DNA from: a virus
Strand: one strand, 5' to 3'
IMG/VR virus record: IMGVR_UViG_3300031669_000026
Span: 1-59,964 of that record
Length of the DNA: 59,964 nt
The position numbers and the translations under genes were made by a program. The notes below the pieces were generated by a model. That model ran no database searches. It was given only the letters and a program-made list of their open reading frames with translations, and was not told the origin of the DNA. Positions 59,217 to 59,964 of the stretch are shown piece after piece (position 1 is the stretch's first letter; each line of letters begins with the position of its first letter).

Positions 59217-59964
59217 ATGATAACTGTAGATAAAGAAAAATTTACTAAAATGTTAGAAATTTGTCAAAGTATTTCGGTAGCCGATTCACCTGACGGGAAA
59301 CCTCAAAGTTTGAGACCTTTGCATGCTTATGTAGAATTGAAAGTAGAAAATGATAAACTAAAAATGTCTGTTTTTAGAGAAAATATTGATGGTTATTTTT
59401 ATTATGAACCAGAAGAAATTAAGGAAGAAGAGGAAGGAGCAAAAATAGTAGTTCAAACACAAGAGATATTGAAAATAATACGGTCAAGATATCCAGGAAT
59501 AATAACAATTACTAAAGAAAAGGATAAAGACGAGGAGGATTTGGTTATTAAGCAGGGAAGTTTTAAAGCTAAACTTCGTTTGTATAGTGATGATGTGTTT
59601 TCAAATTTTGTTTTTGATGCAGATTGGAAACCAATGCCAAAAAATGTTATAAGAGATTTAAAAGCATGTTCAGTTGTAAGTGATACACAGACTGTTTTAA
59701 TGGATATAGAAGGATCGGAAATATCTTTGTTTGCTTATACTCCAGTTCAGTTGTATTATAGTTTAATAGAATTAAAAACCAAAGGAAGCAAAGTTGGAAG
59801 AAAGATTCTTGCTATGAATACTGTTAAAATAATAACGTCTTGTTTTGAAAACATGGATGATATGGAATTTTCTTATAAAGAAGAAGATGAAAAATTCTAT
59901 ATAAAATCTCCTATTGGAAGCGCACGTTTTGGGTTATTATATGACGATATGCCCATGCATTATA
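59217..59964 (+). CDS. DNA sliding clamp (beta/DnaN-like), 3' end outside window
   Basis: Starts at ATG 59217 after AAAAGGAG and is open to the right edge, so the C-terminus is missing. TVDKEKFTKMLEICQSISV and HAYVELKVENDKLKMSVFRE match the first clamp domain; VVQTQEILKIIRSRYPG and IKQGSFKAKLRLYSDDVFS fit the strand pattern after it. Beta clamps tether the polymerase to DNA. The presence of a HolA-like protein at 35.6 kb supports this reading, but without the C-terminal domains the assignment is moderate. Confidence 0.68.
   Translation, partial: MITVDKEKFTKMLEICQSISVADSPDGKPQSLRPLHAYVELKVENDKLKMSVFRENIDGYFYYEPEEIKEEEEGAKIVVQTQEILKIIRSRYPGIITITKEKDKDEEDLVIKQGSFKAKLRLYSDDVFSNFVFDADWKPMPKNVIRDLKACSVVSDTQTVLMDIEGSEISLFAYTPVQLYYSLIELKTKGSKVGRKILAMNTVKIITSCFENMDDMEFSYKEEDEKFYIKSPIGSARFGLLYDDMPMHY

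Overview
The window is a continuous, all plus-strand, AT-rich stretch of a large tailed-phage genome with a contractile tail (myovirus morphology). The evidence is a tail sheath, tail tube, frameshifted tail chaperone pair, tape measure, hub, spike, gp25-like wedge and baseplate-J protein in the canonical order, followed by fibres and a phage-type replication module. No ribosomal, tRNA or bacterial housekeeping block is present, and no convincing gene lies on the minus strand. TAA, TAG and TGA all act as stops. Ribosome binding sites are strong (AAGGAGG type) and promoters look like sigma70. The host cannot be named from the sequence.

Layout. (1) 1-8410: connector, neck and large virion proteins, including a 1283-residue repeat protein, interrupted by an AP2/NUMOD3/Vsr-type homing endonuclease gene. 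(2) 8437-19846: tail sheath to baseplate J, with a clear A AAA AAC slippery site in the chaperone gene. (3) 19861-30967: baseplate-associated and fibre proteins. These include three copies of one fibre family, of which the middle copy is split into two genes, and a ParB/sulfiredoxin-like small protein sitting among them. (4) 31006-43993: many small genes read from strong promoters, plus a DUF932-like protein, a lytic transglycosylase, DUF3850, RuvC, DNA polymerase III delta, a 5'-3' exonuclease, a RecB/Cas4-like Fe-S nuclease and a DNA-ligase-like nucleotidyltransferase. (5) 44000-53480: accessory and host-interaction genes (NADAR, SNF2 helicase, cupin, M29 aminopeptidase, two nucleotidyltransferases). 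An AT-rich intergenic segment here carries five TTAA(C/G)TTAA sites spaced about 31 bp apart. (6) 53536-59964: replication and transcription (DnaC-like loader, AAA+ ATPase, DnaB-like helicase, DnaG-like primase, sigma-like factor, family-4 uracil-DNA glycosylase, and a sliding clamp cut by the window end).

How the parts fit. Virion genes are tightly packed and probably co-transcribed, with translation adjusted by local Shine-Dalgarno strength, a 16-codon leader ORF before the sheath and a -1 frameshift. The non-structural half is divided by repeated promoter cassettes, several sharing the block AAAGAAAAGACTTGAC before TATAATGTA. The phage appears to carry much of its own replisome: helicase, loader, primase, clamp, clamp-loader delta, flap nuclease, resolvase and a ligase-like protein. 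No DNA polymerase is visible here, so it must lie outside the window or come from the host.

The most unusual signals are the phased palindromic-site array, the recurrent promoter cassettes, the split fibre paralog, chimeric and duplicated mini-genes, a decapeptide repeat shared by two virion proteins, and phage copies of M29 aminopeptidase, NADAR and HolA.
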